A DNA stretch of 64,000 bases, from NCBI RefSeq assembly GCF_009711095.1, contig NZ_WMJZ01000008.1, forward strand, positions 91,416 to 155,415, given 5' to 3'. The notes under the pieces were generated by a model. It was not told the origin of the DNA. It was given only the letters and a program-made list of their open reading frames with translations, and searched no databases. The stretch comes from Intestinirhabdus alba. Lineage in GTDB: Bacteria > Pseudomonadota > Gammaproteobacteria > Enterobacterales > Enterobacteriaceae. The stretch's first letter is position 1; each line of letters begins with the position of its first letter. The translations under genes and the position numbers were made by a program. This document shows positions 61,432-64,000 of this stretch, piece by piece.

Positions 61432-62403
61432 GTGGCACAGGAATATACTGTTGAACAATTGAACCACGGCCGTAAAGTTTATGACTTTATGCGCTGGGAC
61501 TACTGGGCTTTCGGCATCTCCGGCTTTCTGCTGATTGCGGCCATCGTGGTGATGGGCGTACGCGGCTTTAACTGGGGGCTGGATTTTACCGGCGGTACGG
61601 TTATCGAAATCACGCTGGAAAAACCGGCGGAAATCGACGTGATGCGCGATGCGCTGGAAAAAGCAGGCTTCGCCGAGCCACTGCTGCAGAACTTTGGCAG
61701 CAGCCACGACATTATGGTGCGTATGCCGCCGACCGAAGGGGAAAACGGCGGGCAGGTGCTGGGCAGCAAGGTGCTGAGCGTCATCAACCAGGCCACCAGC
61801 CAGAACGCCGCCGTGAAGCGCATTGAGTTCGTCGGGCCGAGCGTGGGGGCCGACCTGGCGCAGACCGGCGCGATGGCGCTGATCGTGGCGCTGATCTCCA
61901 TCCTGGTGTACGTCGGCTTCCGCTTCGAATGGCGGCTGGCGGCCGGGGTGGTTATCGCTCTGGCGCACGACGTGGTGATTACCTTAGGGATCCTCTCACT
62001 GTTCCATATTGAGATTGACCTGACGATCGTCGCCTCGCTGATGTCGGTTATCGGCTACTCGCTCAATGACAGCATCGTGGTCTCTGACCGTATTCGTGAA
62101 AACTTCCGCAAGATTCGCCGCGGAACGCCCTACGAGATCTTTAACGTGTCGCTCACCCAGACGCTGCATCGTACCCTGATCACCTCCGGCACGACGCTGG
62201 TGGTCATCCTGATGCTGTACCTGTTTGGCGGCCCGGTGCTGGAAGGCTTCTCGCTGACCATGCTGATCGGCGTTTCTATTGGTACGGCGTCGTCTATCTA
62301 CGTGGCGTCGGCGCTGGCGCTGAAGCTGGGCATGAGGCGTGAGCACATGCTGCAGCAGAAGGTCGAGAAGGAAGGGGCGGATCGGCCGACCATTCTGCCG
62401 TAA
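61432..62403 (+). CDS. secF: Protein translocase subunit SecF
   Basis: The 323-residue partner of SecD has six helices. The start is GTG at 61432 with GAGGAGTG upstream; the length equals E. coli SecF. Motifs [12 protein letters not shown] and [21 protein letters not shown] are the conserved D1 and D5 elements. It is the last gene of the operon, followed by a strong terminator. Confidence 0.97.
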   Translation: MAQEYTVEQLNHGRKVYDFMRWDYWAFGISGFLLIAAIVVMGVRGFNWGLDFTGGTVIEITLEKPAEIDVMRDALEKAGFAEPLLQNFGSSHDIMVRMPPTEGENGGQVLGSKVLSVINQATSQNAAVKRIEFVGPSVGADLAQTGAMALIVALISILVYVGFRFEWRLAAGVVIALAHDVVITLGILSLFHIEIDLTIVASLMSVIGYSLNDSIVVSDRIRENFRKIRRGTPYEIFNVSLTQTLHRTLITSGTTLVVILMLYLFGGPVLEGFSLTMLIGVSIGTASSIYVASALALKLGMRREHMLQQKVEKEGADRPTILP

Positions 62404-62454
62404 GCCTGCTTCCGTGGGCCGCAGCCTGCGGCCTGCGACAAAGCGCTGCTCCTC

Positions 62455-62484
62455 AATCCCGGCCCCGTGGCCGGGATTTTTTCT
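62455..62484 (+). terminator. Terminator of the yajC-secDF operon
   Basis: AATCCCGGCC (62455-62464) pairs perfectly with GGCCGGGATT (62469-62478), loop CCGT, followed by TTTTC and further T residues. Confidence 0.9.
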
Positions 62485-62496
62485 TTTTCCTGAACG

Positions 62497-62520
62497 CTCC
62501 TGACAGTATGCTGTCAGGAG
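62497..62520. promoter_or_regulatory. Perfect palindrome, candidate operator of the VOC/WYL pair
   Basis: Arms CTCCTGACAG and CTGTCAGGAG flank TATG. No U-run follows, so it is not a terminator. It is the only strong dyad before the VOC gene, and a WYL-type regulator gene follows that gene. A dispersed repeat lies between the palindrome and the VOC ribosome site. Confidence 0.55.
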
Positions 62521-62549
62521 TGCTGTTTTATAGTCCTCCTGAACTTAGC

Positions 62550-62661
62550 GCCTGGCCCATCGGAATTATTTTGCCCGCCGTTTCGTACACGGACAGTATT
62601 CCGTTGCCCGCGCGTCGCGAGCCGGCGTCATCGCTGCGTCAGCGACGGCTGGTGGACCAGG
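62550..62661 (+). repeat. Dispersed repeat, copy C (about 112 bp)
   Basis: It begins GCCTGGCCCATCGG and ends TGGACCAGG, the family's inverted ends. Inside it keeps the ATTATTTTGCCC and ACACGGACAG blocks at the family spacing but lacks the centre. The 20 bases reading into its left end are identical to those of copy D. It ends 24 bp before the VOC gene start. Confidence 0.65.
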
Positions 62662-62684
62662 TTTTTACCCGGACAGGAGGTTAT

Positions 62685-63050
62685 ATGAAAAACATTATTA
62701 ACTGGTTTGAAATTCCCGTAGTGGAAATGGAACGTGCTATCACCTTTTATGAGGCGGTTTTTCAGGTATCGCTGCGTCGCGAAAAAATGGAGTGCGCCGA
62801 CCTGGCGATTTTTCCCTACGAGGAGCCGGCACCCGGCGGGGCGCTGGCGAAGTTTGACGGCATTGTCCCGTCGTCGCAGGGCGTGATTATCTATCTGCAT
62901 ACCGACGATATCGCCGCCGCCCTGAAGCGGGTGGCGGCGGCCGGGGGCGAGTGCGTCTTCGGGCCGCAGGTGCTGGGCGATGATATTGGCACCATCGCGC
63001 TGTTTACCGACTGCGAAGGCAACCGCATCGGTTTGCACCAACCCGCGTAG
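62685..63050 (+). CDS. VOC family protein (glyoxalase/bleomycin-resistance fold)
   Basis: The 121-residue protein has two beta-alpha-beta-beta-beta units: INWFEIPVVEMERAITFYE opens the first and GVIIYLHTDDIAAALKRV the second, with CEGNRIGLHQ at the end. VOC proteins are often metal-dependent lyases or resistance proteins; the substrate here is unknown. GGAGG precedes the ATG at 62685. A WYL regulator follows at 103 bp, and such regulators often control an adjacent VOC gene. Confidence 0.85.
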   Translation: MKNIINWFEIPVVEMERAITFYEAVFQVSLRREKMECADLAIFPYEEPAPGGALAKFDGIVPSSQGVIIYLHTDDIAAALKRVAAAGGECVFGPQVLGDDIGTIALFTDCEGNRIGLHQPA

Positions 63051-63152
63051 AAAACGCTGACCGGCGGCTATACGAGTCCATGATCGCGTAGCACGCCGCG
63101 CTTTTCCCCAGGCCCCGGCACCGCTTACGAACGATGAAGGAACACCGCTCAG

Positions 63153-63845
63153 ATGACCCGCCGCGCAGACCGTTTATTTCAGATAGTGCAGATCCTGCGC
63201 GGCAGGCGGCTGACCACGGCGGCGCAGCTGGCGGAGCGGCTGGCGGTGTCGGAGCGCACCATCTATCGTGATATTCGCGATCTTTCGTTGTCCGGCGTTC
63301 CCGTGGAGGGCGAGGCGGGCTGCGGCTACCGCTTAATGGCGGGCTTTGAACTGCCGCCGCTGATGCTCACCCACCGCGAGTCTGAGGCGCTGATTGGGGC
63401 GATCCGCCTGCTGAAAACCTGGGGCGGGGAGGCGCTCTCCCGGGAGCTGGAGTCGGCGCAGGAGAAAGTACTGGCGATTCTGCCCCCTGAGCATCGACGA
63501 AAAGCGGAGCAAACCCGGATTTTTGCCCCGGATTTCGGCGAGCGTCCCCATTCCCGCGATGCGTTTGATGTGATTCATCGCGCGGTATCCGCGCAGCAGG
63601 TGCTGGCGCTGCACTATCGCGATGAGGCCGGACAACTCTCCTGGCGCGACGTTCAGCCGCTGGGCATGTTCTTCTGGGGGGAATTCTGGATGCTGGTGGC
63701 CTGGTGCGAACGGCGGGCCGACTACCGCTGTTTTCGCCTCGATCGCTGCCTGCAAATCGCTCCCCTCGACAGGCGGTTCAGCGAGCGGGCGGATCGTTCC
63801 CTCAGCGACTTCCTGCGCAAGGTGCGCGGCCAGCAGAAACCGTAA
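63153..63845 (+). CDS. YafY-type WYL-domain transcriptional regulator
   Basis: The 230-residue protein has an N-terminal HTH_11 winged helix (LTTAAQLAERLAVSERTIYRD) and a C-terminal WYL domain (VLALHYRDEAGQL, PLGMFFWGEFWMLVAWCERR, YRCFRLDR) that binds ligands or nucleic acid. It closely follows the DeoR-like YafY/YobV pattern. It probably controls the VOC gene; the palindrome at 62497 is the candidate site. The ribosome site is GAAGGAA. Confidence 0.88.
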   Translation: MTRRADRLFQIVQILRGRRLTTAAQLAERLAVSERTIYRDIRDLSLSGVPVEGEAGCGYRLMAGFELPPLMLTHRESEALIGAIRLLKTWGGEALSRELESAQEKVLAILPPEHRRKAEQTRIFAPDFGERPHSRDAFDVIHRAVSAQQVLALHYRDEAGQLSWRDVQPLGMFFWGEFWMLVAWCERRADYRCFRLDRCLQIAPLDRRFSERADRSLSDFLRKVRGQQKP

Positions 63846-63870
63846 AAAAGCCAGCCCGCGGGCTAATGCT
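63846..63870 (-). terminator. Leftward terminator of the gene at the right edge
   Basis: Read on the minus strand, AGCCCGCGGGCT forms the hairpin and GGCTTTTTT follows, just after the stop codon at 63863. Confidence 0.6.
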
Positions 63871-64000
63871 GGTCACTTAAGAGTTCCATCAGCTGATCCA
63901 GCTTTCGGGTCTGATGTTTCCCAACATGCTCAGACTGCCAGGAAAAAGAAACCAGCAGCGGAGATCCCGGAACCCAGGAAGCGAAGCTCCTTTTATAAAT
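63863..64000 (-). CDS. Partial CDS, 3' end only, unidentified
   Basis: An uninterrupted minus-strand frame enters from the right edge and stops with TAG at 63863. It gives 45 residues, including SWVPGSPLLVSFSWQSEHVG and ending LDQLMELLSDQH. A terminator-like hairpin with U-run sits directly after it, which supports a real gene end. The final stretch would suit the C-terminus of a LysR-type regulator, but this is a guess. Confidence 0.45.
   Translation of the reverse strand: MYKRSFASWVPGSPLLVSFSWQSEHVGKHQTRKLDQLMELLSDQH

Overview
This is a chromosomal segment from a member of the Enterobacteriaceae. From hemB rightwards the gene order follows the Escherichia coli proC-phoBR-secDF region almost gene for gene: tauABCD, hemB, autotransporter, iprA, ampH, sbmA, yaiW, yaiY, ddlA, iraP, proC, yaiI, aroL, yaiA, aroM, ppnP, rdgC, mak, sbcCD, phoBR, brnQ, proY, acpH, queA, tgt, yajC, secDF. 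Differences from E. coli place it outside Escherichia/Salmonella and probably near Klebsiella, Kluyvera or Enterobacter; I do not name a genus. phoA and dgcC are missing and only a scrap of psiF remains. araJ, malZ, yaiZ and yajD are not seen. A DUF2339-DUF3999 pair and a 2-Cys peroxiredoxin lie where E. coli has malZ. An extensin-family gene, an MdtG-like exporter and a MarR/HlyD/DUF2955 efflux unit lie between ddlA and iraP. No rRNA, tRNA, IS transposase, prophage or CRISPR array was found.

Region 1 (1-13.5 kb) is accessory. An AT-rich orphan LuxR-type regulator is wedged between a dispersed repeat and an ERIC element. A Fur- and AraC-controlled siderophore receptor (FoxA-like) follows and carries a one-base frameshift. 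Next comes a decayed patch in which a GlxA-type regulator fragment is fused to the 3' end of lacY. Then comes a phosphosugar module, uhpA-uhpB-uhpC paralogues followed by afuABC, whose genes are mostly joined by overlapping TAATG stop/start junctions.

Region 2 (13.5-28 kb) holds taurine use (tauABCD), haem synthesis (hemB), a large autotransporter, and envelope functions (iprA, ampH, sbmA-yaiW, yaiY, ddlA). Region 3 (28-34.8 kb) is a transporter-rich insertion zone followed by iraP and a psiF relic. Region 4 (34.8-47.2 kb) is conserved metabolism, repair and regulation: proC, the TyrR/TrpR-controlled aroL-yaiA-aroM unit, ppnP, rdgC, mak, sbcDC and the PhoB-autoregulated phoBR. Region 5 (47.2-64 kb) holds brnQ and proY, the DUF2339/DUF3999 pair, peroxiredoxin, acpH, the queuosine genes queA-tgt, the Sec accessory operon yajC-secD-secF, and a VOC/WYL-regulator pair with a candidate operator.

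The least explained items are: a family of short dispersed repeats with GCCTGGYCCA terminal inverted repeats (four copies here, one of which separates a palindromic operator from its gene); a LuxR-type gene whose stop codon lies inside an ERIC element; the lacY relic with a clean 51-bp deletion between short direct repeats; a leftward terminator placed to stop antisense transcription through iprA; and terminator/leader arrangements before proY and mdtG.
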